Assembly: GCA_046704445.1 (NCBI GenBank)
Contig: JBJKRW010000126.1
Span: forward strand, 1-10,144
From: JBJKRW01 sp046704445
GTDB lineage: Bacteria > Patescibacteriota > Microgenomatia > UBA1406 > GWC2-37-13
Length of the DNA stretch: 10,144 nt
Direction of reading: 5' to 3'
The notes under the pieces were generated by a model, which was not told where the DNA came from, did no database searches, and saw nothing but the letters and a program-made list of their open reading frames with translations. Made by a program: the position numbers and the translations under genes. Shown in pieces: positions 1-6,826 of the stretch (positions within the stretch are counted from its first letter, which is position 1; every line of letters begins with the position of its first letter).

Positions 1-239
1 CTCAACAGCCGAAAAATGAGGAAAAAAATTCCCAAACCGAATTGGCAACAAAGGACGATAAGGAAAAAAAAGGCAGCGGCGAAGATTTCCAGAAAGCAAT
101 GAATACGCAGATGAAGTTCATTTTTCCCCTGATGATCGGGTGGTTTTCGTACACGTTGCCTATAGGGCTTTCTTTGTACTGGAATATTTTTTCCGTATTC
201 AGCATATTGCAGTACAGGAACATGAATGCAAAAAAATAA
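1..239 (+). CDS. yidC: YidC/Oxa1 membrane protein insertase, C-terminal part (5' truncated)
   Basis: This frame is open from the window edge (first full codon at 3) to TAA at 237-239, so the gene begins outside the window. About 25 charged, Lys/Glu/Asn-rich residues come first. They are followed by a hydrophobic segment with a Phe-Pro, an Ile-Gly and a 'YTLPIGLSLYWNIFSVFSIL' stretch, the signature of the last transmembrane helices of YidC (compare the usual P-x-G-L-x-L-Y-W pattern followed by a Q-rich end). YidC inserts proteins into the inner membrane with or without SecYEG. It is followed 36 bp later by jag, as in the conserved rpmH-rnpA-yidC-jag cluster near oriC. The hydrophilic stretch before the helices is probably the loop between late membrane segments. 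The family call is confident even though only about 79 residues are visible. Confidence 0.9.
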   Translation, partial: QQPKNEEKNSQTELATKDDKEKKGSGEDFQKAMNTQMKFIFPLMIGWFSYTLPIGLSLYWNIFSVFSILQYRNMNAKK

Positions 240-275
240 ACAGGTGATTGATTATTATTAATTCCGATTATTTGT

Positions 276-758
276 ATGGAAAAACAGGAAACAATCAAAA
301 AGGAAACAGAAGCGCTTCTTCAAAAAATGATTAGCACGTTTGAGGTGGAGGTAAATGAGGATGAAGGCGTGTATCAGGTTATGATAAAGGCGGAGGAAGA
401 AGCTCCGACCGTCATCGGAAGACACGGAGAAACCATCCGTGCGCTTCAAAAAATTCTGGAAGTGGTGTTATACAAAGAATTCAACGAGCCGGTAAGCATT
501 CTGGTCAACGTGAACGATTATAGGGAGAAACAAAAAGAACGTCTCGAAGGGCTTGCAATGCAGTATGCGCAAAAAACCCAGGAAACCAAGGAGGCCTCAT
601 ACATCCGTAATCTTTCTTCATACGAAAGAAAGGTTATCCATGAATATATCACGGAAAACTATCCGGATCTGACCACATATTCGGTGGGCGAGGGAAGAGA
701 CAGTAGACTTGTGGTAAACTTAAAAGGCAATGAACCCGAAGAATCAAAGGAGGATTAA
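276..758 (+). CDS. jag: KH-R3H RNA-binding protein KhpB/Jag (SpoIIIJ-associated)
   Basis: This 160-residue protein has the two C-terminal domains of KhpB/Jag. A KH domain spans about 22-80, with the nucleic-acid-binding loop G48-R-H-G51. It is followed by the conserved linker DYREKQKERL (81-90). An R3H domain spans about 95-150, with the diagnostic R118-x3-H122. The family binds RNA, partners with KhpA and affects cell division or elongation in Firmicutes. The Jag_N domain of Bacillus proteins is absent: only about 20 residues precede the KH domain, a short form I expect in reduced genomes. ATG 276 is preceded by GATTATTTGT and no Shine-Dalgarno sequence, although a GATTAT box ends 4 nt before the ATG. 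The gene is probably co-transcribed with yidC. Family call is confident; the cellular role here is inferred. Confidence 0.95.
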   Translation: MEKQETIKKETEALLQKMISTFEVEVNEDEGVYQVMIKAEEEAPTVIGRHGETIRALQKILEVVLYKEFNEPVSILVNVNDYREKQKERLEGLAMQYAQKTQETKEASYIRNLSSYERKVIHEYITENYPDLTTYSVGEGRDSRLVVNLKGNEPEESKED

Positions 759-927
759 CCTGGTTTTTATTTTCTTCCTGCCGGCAGTCATCATATTCGA
801 CTTGATCTATTATTGGTTGACCCGTTCATCGTGTCTTAACTGTACGAATGTTTCCGAATTCATAAAAGACTCTTCGCTTTCCGCTTTTCTTATCACCGAG
901 ACGTATAAGACAATAAGACACAAATAA
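730..927 (+). CDS. Possible small single-pass membrane protein overlapping the end of jag
   Basis: This 65-codon frame begins at ATG 730, inside the last codons of jag (29-bp overlap, different frame), and ends at TAA 925-927. Nothing else codes in 759-927. The product has a basic N-terminus (K4, R7, R8), one strong hydrophobic helix at about 11-30, then a C35-x2-C38 pair and a polar tail. By the positive-inside rule the CxxC would lie outside the membrane. AGGAGG at 748-753 could serve a shorter form starting at CTG 760, but those bases are also jag codons and host genes here rarely use such sites. I do not recognise a family. A coding role is plausible because of the good helix and the position between jag and the next promoter, but the ORF is short and has no homology support. 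Confidence 0.45.
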   Translation: MNPKNQRRINLVFIFFLPAVIIFDLIYYWLTRSSCLNCTNVSEFIKDSSLSAFLITETYKTIRHK

Positions 928-954
928 TACCGATCCGGCTTCATCCCCTTGAAT

Positions 955-983
955 TTGACTATAGGATATATTTCTGCTATACT
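955..983 (+). promoter_or_regulatory. Strong sigma70-type promoter, left of the IS30 element
   Basis: The -35 TTGACT (955-960) is separated by exactly 17 bp from the -10 TATACT (978-983), and TGC just before the -10 gives an extended -10. Transcription should start near 989-991 and run into the IS30 element 20 bp further on. No gene starts behind it now: ATG 989 is followed at once by TGA (995-997). Before the insertion it probably served the leader and the 1241-residue gene that now begin past the IS, or a short RNA. Confidence 0.75.
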
Positions 984-1007
984 GTGTTATGTCCTGAATT
1001 CTACGTG

Positions 1008-1034
1008 GAAGTGCACCACTGAGTGAAAGTTCTT
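1008..1034 (+). repeat. IS30 terminal inverted repeat, left end
   Basis: The first 13 bp, GAAGTGCACCACT, match the other end perfectly. Homology then continues imperfectly (GAGT shared after a 1-nt gap, then scattered identities) for about 26-27 bp in total. This is typical of IS30-family ends, which bind the N-terminal helix-turn-helix of the transposase. Confidence 0.85.
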
Positions 1035-1037
1035 TGA

Positions 1038-2024
1038 TTATACATGATTTTTTTTAACAACCTGATTTAGTTTCTCGTACGGCGTTAAGAAACCTAAACA
1101 TTTACGGGGAGTATTGTTCATATTGTCCTCAATTCTTTTTAGCTTTTCGTCGGTAAGACGATCAAGGCTTTTTCCTTTAGGCAAGTATCTTCGTAATCTT
1201 CCGATTGTGTTTTCGACCGTTCCTTTTTCCCATGAGTGATAGGCGTGACAGAAGTAAACGTTCATATTAAGGTTGATTTTAATGGTTGGATGATTAGTGT
1301 TTTCACTGCCATTATCTACGGTAAGCGTTTTCCTGAATTGTTTCGGATAATTTTGTAACCTGCTGGTTACCGCTCTTGTTTTGCTGTCTGATTTCTTTGC
1401 AGCCACTCTGGTTAAGTGGGTTAGCCTTAATGAACGTTCAACTGTAACCGATACCGCTGTCTTATCTTTTTTGATTCCTTCCATATTGTCAGACTCCCAA
1501 TGACCAATGGTTTTTCTCAAATTAATGATTTTTGGCCTCAAATCTATTGACTTTGCATTGGGAATCTTGCTGTCACGCCTGGGGCGTCGTCCCCCGTGTT
1601 TCATCCGTTTCTTTCGCCTTAAGGTTAAATATCGCCAAAATTTTAATCGCTTTACCCACCGTTTGTAAATGTAGCGGTAGATAGTCTCATCAGTTATCGA
1701 ATATCCGGGACAATCGATGGGCAATCTTCCCTCAATTGTTTCCGGACTCCATTTTTTCCTCAAGCGTCGTCTGACGTAGAGAAAAATCAACGGATCTTTT
1801 AAAGGCGCATGATGTCGTTGATTAAATTCACGTTTAACCGCTTTCTGATGAGCACGACAGGGAATATATTCTTCTCCTGGCCGTTTGTTTCGTTTTAGCT
1901 CACGACTTAATGACGTATGGTTTCGTTTTAATCTCCGACCAATCTCACGAAGTGATATTCCCTGTAATTTCCAGGCGTATATTTTTTCCCGTTCTTCCAA
2001 TGTTAAATGTTGATATTTTCGCAT
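1038..2024 (-). CDS. IS30-family DDE transposase
   Basis: The start chosen is ATG 2024-2022, because GGAGG (minus strand, 2035-2031) stands 6 nt upstream; a TTG at 2051 is also in frame but would start inside the terminal repeat. This gives 328 residues, a normal length for the family. The N-terminus has the IS30 helix-turn-helix (about 5-45: HLTLEERE, then ISLREIGRRL, then TSLSRELKRN). The catalytic core shows WESD179 (usual WEGD), VD237NGSEN and YHSWEKGTVE271N, so all three acidic residues are present with 33 residues between the last two, as expected for DD(33)E. It cuts and joins the element ends. No frameshift or internal stop is seen, so it is probably active. Its Shine-Dalgarno contrasts with the SD-less host genes around it. 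Confidence 0.96.
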   Translation of the reverse strand: MRKYQHLTLEEREKIYAWKLQGISLREIGRRLKRNHTSLSRELKRNKRPGEEYIPCRAHQKAVKREFNQRHHAPLKDPLIFLYVRRRLRKKWSPETIEGRLPIDCPGYSITDETIYRYIYKRWVKRLKFWRYLTLRRKKRMKHGGRRPRRDSKIPNAKSIDLRPKIINLRKTIGHWESDNMEGIKKDKTAVSVTVERSLRLTHLTRVAAKKSDSKTRAVTSRLQNYPKQFRKTLTVDNGSENTNHPTIKINLNMNVYFCHAYHSWEKGTVENTIGRLRRYLPKGKSLDRLTDEKLKRIEDNMNNTPRKCLGFLTPYEKLNQVVKKNHV

Positions 2025-2047
2025 TGTGCACCTCCTTTCTTGAATTA

Positions 2048-2074
2048 CCAATTGTAACTCAAGTGGTGCACTTC
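2048..2074 (-). repeat. IS30 terminal inverted repeat, right end
   Basis: Read on the minus strand it begins GAAGTGCACCACTTGAGT, identical to the left end for 13 bp and then similar with one extra T. It lies upstream of the transposase start and includes part of the transposase leader. Confidence 0.85.
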
Positions 2075-2243
2075 GTTTTAGAACCTAAGTGTATTTGCAA
2101 AATAGAAGAAATATACCGATAACACTTCATTTTGCCGACTGCAGGACATCTTTCTTTGCTTGTTTCACACACGAAAATCTGATACGCTTTTTACATTATG
2201 CAGCGGAAAAACCTAACTTTCGTGTTAATAGTTTCGTCAATCT
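2075..2243 (+). other. Leader region upstream of the 1241-residue gene, with inverted repeats
   Basis: These 169 bp lie between the IS and the next gene and hold no ORF worth calling. ACACGAAA (2169-2176) is perfectly complementary to TTTCGTGT (2218-2225), and a short CGCT/AGCG pair (2185-2188, 2203-2206) lies inside. A weak promoter candidate is TTGCAA (2095-2100), 17 bp, GATAAC (2118-2123). There is no Shine-Dalgarno before ATG 2244, and no -10 box at the leaderless position used by other genes here. Confidence 0.4.
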
Positions 2244-5200
2244 ATGAACGGTAAAGAGAATCCGGGACAGCAAACAGGCGAGACAGGAAGAGGGCAATCG
2301 GGTGAGAGTGAAGCCGATCGCCGTCTTCGTGAACAGGAACAAAGAAGATTGGAAGCTGCAGCCGCAGCGGCAAATCAATCCAAAAACCCGGACTATAAAA
2401 ATCAAAACGTAGCCAGATTTATGGAAAGGGAACGGGTTGCCGATAAGCGTTTGCGGGATTTTATCTTAGACGGTTCCGTGAAAAACAGAATACGACAACA
2501 GGTCGAGGCCGAAGTTCGTCGGAGTCATGCAAACGAACCTGAAGATCAAGATTCTCGCCGATTAATGAACGAAGAAATTGAAAAAGAAACCGAGAAGCGA
2601 TTGGGTCAAGTGAAAGCACAGGTTTTAGGAGGAATGGGCAATCTCATGAATTACGGTAATCCCGAAACAGGAGAACAAAGCGGTATGTCCGAAGCGCAGA
2701 TTAATGCATACGTGTCACAATTGAGGAACTTGGTCAATCAGGGAGTCTTGAGTCCCGAAGAGGCAAATGAAATAGTCGGCCAGGTAAAAGAGAGGGCAGA
2801 TGCGATAAATAAGGCAGGCATGGAGTTTATGCAAAGAGGCGGAGGCTTGATAGGATGGGCAGAAACCGCAGGTATTCCGCTGCTTAAACATCATAAAAGG
2901 CTTTTGAATAGCCTGGAGTCACCAGAAAAGTTTAAAGAGGAGCTTGAACGCGGAATAAGAGAGGGTGATTACAGAACAGATGGAACTAGAGGGGATAAAC
3001 CGGAAGATTTCGACCTGGAAAAATTCTGGCATGCGATACGGGACGTCTGCGAACAGGCAATAAGCGTTGTGGATTTACAGCCGGAACTGTTTTTTGAACA
3101 GGCATTCGATCCGATGTACCACGCACGCTTTTACAACCAGTTTATGGGAGAGGAGAGAAATGCCGCGGTATTGTTACAAAACCGTTTTCCCAAATTCGCC
3201 AACAAGGTAGTAGATTTGAGTACGTTGGAAAACCCTCTTGATCCGAACCAAAAAGATTTAAGTCCCGAATCTATGAATGTAGCCAAGGACCCCATGACTT
3301 ACCCGGGAAAAATAAAAATCGACATATGTTCGGGTATTGCGCAGAATATTACCGGAAAAATGGCGGAATTCAGAGATGCATATCAATATTTTCATGATGC
3401 GGAAAAAATTATTGATGAAGGATTGGGCTGGGAAACATTCGCAAAATTTGCGGAAAAAGCAAAATCTTCAACCATAGACTGGTTAATTTTCCAGGATCCG
3501 GACATTTCCCTCGCCTACAATCTGTTTATTCCTTCGCTCAAACAGATGTTTTATATGAACAATCGTATTGCGCGTCCCGATATTAATTATAAAAAAGAAC
3601 CGTATAATCTTGAGCCTGCCCAGATGAGAGCGTTGCTCAAATTTTTATCAATGAAAGAGATAAACGATCCCAAGTTTTTGACAGACGAATCTGAAGACGC
3701 ATTACGAAGAAAATTATCGTATATTCGGAAAATCCGTTTAGGCTCCGCAGTGGCAAAGGCAAGTACGTTTGAGTATTGGAATGTACTACAGGGAGTATCT
3801 ATGCCTATGATGGTGAATCCGACTCTGAAAGACGATCCGCGTTTTCCGGGCGGAAAACGCGCGGAATTCATGCTTAATCCGATCGGTGCGGACGCAGGAA
3901 TCGATAAAATGAAGGTGGACATAGATATGGCGGCAAAATGGTTGAGGGTGAATTTACGAAGACATTTGTTGCATATTGGCTATGTGTTTCAACCCAGAAG
4001 CGCGGAGGGTTTCAATAATTTTCAGCCGTATCATCACAGCTTGATGTATCGGGTAAAGGAGGAACATGAAAACGCACATATACGGGGTGCAAGCGACTGG
4101 TATCTGAAATTCAACGAGGAAAACATCACGTTACAGGAACAGGCACGGTATCAGATCATCGGAATATGGGCAAGGCGCGGTTGGAGAACAAAGGAATATG
4201 CGAGATTCATTTGGATGAAGGAAAACGATCAACACTATGATTTTCCGAAAACCATGGCAAATTTGATGAGTGTAGGAACCGCAGCGGTCAAGCTTTTCAT
4301 CGACGACATTAAAGGGCCATCCGAACTCCAATTTATTGATGACGAAACATATGCCCAGATGGTAAACAGATGGAAAGCAAAAAAGGAGGCAGATGTGACC
4401 GGAAAACCTCAGAACCCGACCGGCGATGATGCGGAAAGATTTAGAAACGCATGCTATAAGGAATTCATATACGAACGGATGCTTAATCTGACTCCGACAA
4501 AAGCATTGCAATTCGAGCGTAGACACCTGACTCCTTACGGTGAAAATTTATTACTTCAGGATTTATGGGACCAGTTGATTCAAAAGTATGGCAATCAAAT
4601 GCATCCGAATTTGATCAGAGACACGTTGACACCGCTTTTTGTAGAAGCTTTAGAATTGGTTCAGATGAAGAAACTGCAAAAAGTATACGGCGAAATGGCT
4701 ACCGCACGGAGCATAGATGACATTCGGAAGCATTATAAAACCAATCCCGATGCGCCCGAATCAAGCGGATTAACCGCAAATGATCTTAACGACGAAGAAA
4801 CAAAAAAAATTCTGGAGATATTTTTTGAACAGTATAAACGCAACGTTCCTCAATTTAAAGAATTTCAGGGAAAGTCCGGAATGGGTTTTATGTCATTTGA
4901 AACTTTTTATAACCGCGACTTGCCAGAATTTTTAAAGGAATTGAAACGGAGTATTTATAAACCGCGCGTACAGCGTCAGATGCAAAATGGAGAAACCCCT
5001 CAAAACATTAATAAGGATACCGAGGATTATATTACTCTTCTAGACCGTTTTTTTCATTGGCAGGATAAAAAACTTGTGCTTGATGCGGAATTCGGCGCCG
5101 AAGACATGGATCTTTCCCGTTTCTTTTTCCAGAGGGCGGGAAACAGGGTAGCGGCGCGGTTTACGGGAGAGGAAAATAACGTGGTAACCAAGGTTACAAA

Positions 5201-5969
5201 AGGCTATGAAAAACTGTATGAAGTGGCGTTGACGTCTTTCGTTCTGAAACGATATGCCGACGACAATATGCTTATGCAGGATGTACTTAAGCAGATTGTA
5301 CCTATCATAAATGAGATGAGAGATACAATTGGTATTGCCGATGCTGAGGCCCGGCCTGAGGTGGTAATTCGGAATGCGGTATTTTGCGAACGCCTGATCG
5401 GAAAAGATTCTCCAAACGATATTCCCATATTGGGGGATCTGTACGACAATTTTATGCGAAGAGTGGGTAATCCGGGACCGGAAGGTAGCTATTTTCAGGA
5501 CTGGTTGGTTTCCCGACTCGACCGGCCCACTACCGCATTGAATGCAAGTCAGAAGGAAACACTGGAAAGGACCATTATGTCTTTCGGCGAAGTGCCCTGG
5601 ACAGAGGACAATATTATTAAATCAGGTTATAAAGAAGTGGGTCCTTTTAAAATTCCCATGCCCGATATTGAAGATACGTATGAATTTACCGGAAAGTCCT
5701 TGAAGATCGGTCCGTGGAAATTCAAAGAAATTAAGACAGAACAGAAGAAGAAAAAAATCGGACCATTTGAATTCAAACTCAGGGTTCCGGTCAAAAAACA
5801 TTCAGGAGCGAAAAATCCCTGGCATGCGGGAATGGCAAAGAAACTGCAGGGTCATACCGGAGAGCGGAAATTCTTGACAAAAACGCTTCCGCTTATCGTT
5901 CTTATTGCGCTTCTCATCTATATCCAATTGTACCTGGCGGCAAACAAGGCAAATTCGGGGAAAAGATAA
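2244..5969 (+). CDS. Very large tail-anchored protein of unknown function (1241 residues)
   Basis: I do not recognise this family. ATG 2244 is the first start after an in-frame TAG at 2229-2231. The N-terminal 130 residues are highly charged with an Ala run (about 38-43) and look helical or coiled-coil. Residues about 130-1120 are a soluble, mixed-charge, mostly helical-looking region with no signal peptide, no Walker motif and few cysteines. Near the end a short motif recurs three times: VGPFKI (1132), IGPWKF (1155) and IGPFEF (1172). A Lys-rich stretch follows, then one transmembrane helix (about 1212-1232) and a short basic tail. The topology suggests a cytoplasmic protein anchored by its tail to the inner membrane. 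It is followed 33 bp later on the same strand by the VirB2-like gene, so a role as scaffold or cytoplasmic partner of the envelope machine is a reasonable inference, no more. Confidence 0.93.
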   Translation: MNGKENPGQQTGETGRGQSGESEADRRLREQEQRRLEAAAAAANQSKNPDYKNQNVARFMERERVADKRLRDFILDGSVKNRIRQQVEAEVRRSHANEPEDQDSRRLMNEEIEKETEKRLGQVKAQVLGGMGNLMNYGNPETGEQSGMSEAQINAYVSQLRNLVNQGVLSPEEANEIVGQVKERADAINKAGMEFMQRGGGLIGWAETAGIPLLKHHKRLLNSLESPEKFKEELERGIREGDYRTDGTRGDKPEDFDLEKFWHAIRDVCEQAISVVDLQPELFFEQAFDPMYHARFYNQFMGEERNAAVLLQNRFPKFANKVVDLSTLENPLDPNQKDLSPESMNVAKDPMTYPGKIKIDICSGIAQNITGKMAEFRDAYQYFHDAEKIIDEGLGWETFAKFAEKAKSSTIDWLIFQDPDISLAYNLFIPSLKQMFYMNNRIARPDINYKKEPYNLEPAQMRALLKFLSMKEINDPKFLTDESEDALRRKLSYIRKIRLGSAVAKASTFEYWNVLQGVSMPMMVNPTLKDDPRFPGGKRAEFMLNPIGADAGIDKMKVDIDMAAKWLRVNLRRHLLHIGYVFQPRSAEGFNNFQPYHHSLMYRVKEEHENAHIRGASDWYLKFNEENITLQEQARYQIIGIWARRGWRTKEYARFIWMKENDQHYDFPKTMANLMSVGTAAVKLFIDDIKGPSELQFIDDETYAQMVNRWKAKKEADVTGKPQNPTGDDAERFRNACYKEFIYERMLNLTPTKALQFERRHLTPYGENLLLQDLWDQLIQKYGNQMHPNLIRDTLTPLFVEALELVQMKKLQKVYGEMATARSIDDIRKHYKTNPDAPESSGLTANDLNDEETKKILEIFFEQYKRNVPQFKEFQGKSGMGFMSFETFYNRDLPEFLKELKRSIYKPRVQRQMQNGETPQNINKDTEDYITLLDRFFHWQDKKLVLDAEFGAEDMDLSRFFFQRAGNRVAARFTGEENNVVTKVTKGYEKLYEVALTSFVLKRYADDNMLMQDVLKQIVPIINEMRDTIGIADAEARPEVVIRNAVFCERLIGKDSPNDIPILGDLYDNFMRRVGNPGPEGSYFQDWLVSRLDRPTTALNASQKETLERTIMSFGEVPWTEDNIIKSGYKEVGPFKIPMPDIEDTYEFTGKSLKIGPWKFKEIKTEQKKKKIGPFEFKLRVPVKKHSGAKNPWHAGMAKKLQGHTGERKFLTKTLPLIVLIALLIYIQLYLAANKANSGKR

Positions 5970-5982
5970 ACGTTGTAATATT

Positions 5983-5991
5983 TGGTATAGT
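5983..5991 (+). promoter_or_regulatory. Extended -10 promoter before the VirB2-like gene
   Basis: TGG followed by TATAGT (5986-5991) forms an extended -10, in the 33-bp gap before ATG 6003. Predicted start is about 5998, giving a leader of only about 5 nt. No convincing -35 lies 16-18 bp upstream. It would allow separate transcription of the downstream gene in addition to read-through. Confidence 0.45.
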
Positions 5992-6002
5992 GTATGTAAC
6001 GC

Positions 6003-6818
6003 ATGAAAAAAATCATATATACGGTTTTGTCATTTATTTTAATACTTAATATTATCTCTTTACCTGTCTTGGCACAGGTTCCCGATCCGAACAAAGTTGT
6101 AGGAAATATTACCGGGTTATCTATCCCGGGGTTGGACTGCGGCGTGGGTGGAGCAACAGACGGCAGTCAAAAATGCTGTAATCTGGCTTTAAGTCAAACA
6201 AAAACAACTTCAAATATGCAGCTGCCAGGATTAATAAGTGATCTTGCCGGTATGGTCCTTGATGTTCTTTCGAATTTTCCCGTATTAGGTTCATTGGTTT
6301 CTATGCTAAAGAATGTTAATACTGATGTACAGACTCGATATAAAGCTATTCAGGATTTCCAAAAAAATAATCCTGGGGTTGTGTGCATTTATGGTGATCC
6401 TTCACCAAGCGCATCAGCCCCGAACTGTACGTGTAAGGCCCCGGCATCAGCGATGCTTAAGCCAGTTGCGCAACTTTGCTATAAATCATTAGCAAGTTCA
6501 CCCGATTTGAAAGACTGTATGAATTGTGCTGCAGGTGGAGGAGTATGGAGTGCGATTGGTTGTGTTCCATTGAACCTTCAGACATTTGTAAGTTCATTTC
6601 TTTTAACTACAGGCATAGGCCTCGGAGGAATAGTCGCATTGCTTTGTATTATTTACTCCGCACTGATGATGCAGGTGTCGCAAGGCAATCCCGAGCGCAT
6701 TAAGAAGGCGCAGGAAAATCTTACTTCGTGTATTTTGGGTCTAATGCTTATTATCTTTTCCGTTTTGATTCTACGAATTATTGGAGTTGACATTCTACGT
6801 ATTCCGTTCTTACAGTAA
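6003..6818 (+). CDS. Secreted cysteine-rich protein with TrbC/VirB2-like two-helix C-terminus (pilin-like T4SS subunit)
   Basis: This 271-residue protein starts at ATG 6003, the first after an in-frame TAA at 5997; there is no Shine-Dalgarno. Residues 1-24 form a signal peptide (MKK, hydrophobic core, VLA cleavage site before Q25). Residues 25-190 form an exported domain with ten cysteines (46, 58, 59, 128, 142, 144, 159, 172, 175, 187), probably disulfide-bonded. Two hydrophobic helices follow (about 196-223 and 242-260), joined by a short polar loop, QGNPERIKKAQENL. Signal peptide plus two helices with a basic loop is the TrbC/VirB2 layout, and the NPE-K-A loop pattern is one I associate with pilin-like proteins of Patescibacteria. 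Classical VirB2 is about 100-120 residues, so the large Cys-rich ectodomain is unusual. The topology is visible; the pilin role is inferred. Confidence 0.85.
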   Translation: MKKIIYTVLSFILILNIISLPVLAQVPDPNKVVGNITGLSIPGLDCGVGGATDGSQKCCNLALSQTKTTSNMQLPGLISDLAGMVLDVLSNFPVLGSLVSMLKNVNTDVQTRYKAIQDFQKNNPGVVCIYGDPSPSASAPNCTCKAPASAMLKPVAQLCYKSLASSPDLKDCMNCAAGGGVWSAIGCVPLNLQTFVSSFLLTTGIGLGGIVALLCIIYSALMMQVSQGNPERIKKAQENLTSCILGLMLIIFSVLILRIIGVDILRIPFLQ

Positions 6819-6821
6819 GAA
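6807..6821. repeat. Palindrome at the convergent gene ends
   Basis: TTCTTAC, A, GTAAGAA forms a perfect 7-bp-arm palindrome. It spans the TAA of the VirB2-like gene (6816-6818), a few bases from the TAA of the opposing gene (6829-6827). As RNA it can form a 6-bp A/U-rich stem with a CAG loop on either strand. It has no U-tract, so it is at best a weak bidirectional terminator. Confidence 0.4.
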
Positions 6822-6826
6822 AGAAA

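Larger units (their letters stand above)
1008..2074. mobile_element. IS30-family insertion sequence, apparently complete
   Basis: The 1067-bp element is bounded by the inverted repeat GAAGTGCACCACT (1008-1020) and its complement (2062-2074), and encodes one intact DDE transposase on the minus strand. Size, one-ORF layout and transposase family fit IS30. No target duplication is evident: the flanks are ACGTG on the left and GTTTT on the right, so either the expected 2-3 bp copy was lost or changed, or the ends are off by a base or two. It sits between a promoter (955-983) and the 1241-residue gene, transcribed against both. The intact frame and ends suggest a fairly recent insertion. Confidence 0.88.
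989..2149 (+). ncRNA. Possible structured leader or small RNA split by the IS30 element
   Basis: If 1008-2074 is removed, the flanks join into about 94 nt that begin at the predicted transcription start of the 955-983 promoter. ATGTCCTG (989-996) is a perfect 8-bp complement of CAGGACAT (2142-2149). Within it, TTCTA (999-1003) pairs with TAGAA (2079-2083) across the insertion site, and AAGTGT (2087-2092) pairs with ACACTT (2122-2127). This gives a closing stem plus two inner hairpins, a three-way-junction layout. A T-rich stretch (CTTTCTTT) follows the closing stem. I match it to no known RNA family (no SRP, RNase P or tmRNA hallmarks). The short stems could be chance; the pairing is seen, the RNA is inferred. 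Confidence 0.27.

Noticed and set aside
989..997. ATG 989 at the leaderless distance from a strong -10, as a gene start
   Set aside because: The frame reads Met-Ser-stop. TGA is a normal stop in this genome, so there is no gene here unless it is a start-stop regulatory element, for which I have no evidence.
2025..2051. Earlier TTG start for the transposase
   Set aside because: It would lie within the terminal inverted repeat and upstream of the clear GGAGG that serves ATG 2024.
2075..2082. GTTTTAGA, the opening bases of some type II CRISPR repeats
   Set aside because: It occurs once, with no repeat-spacer array, tracrRNA or cas gene in the window.
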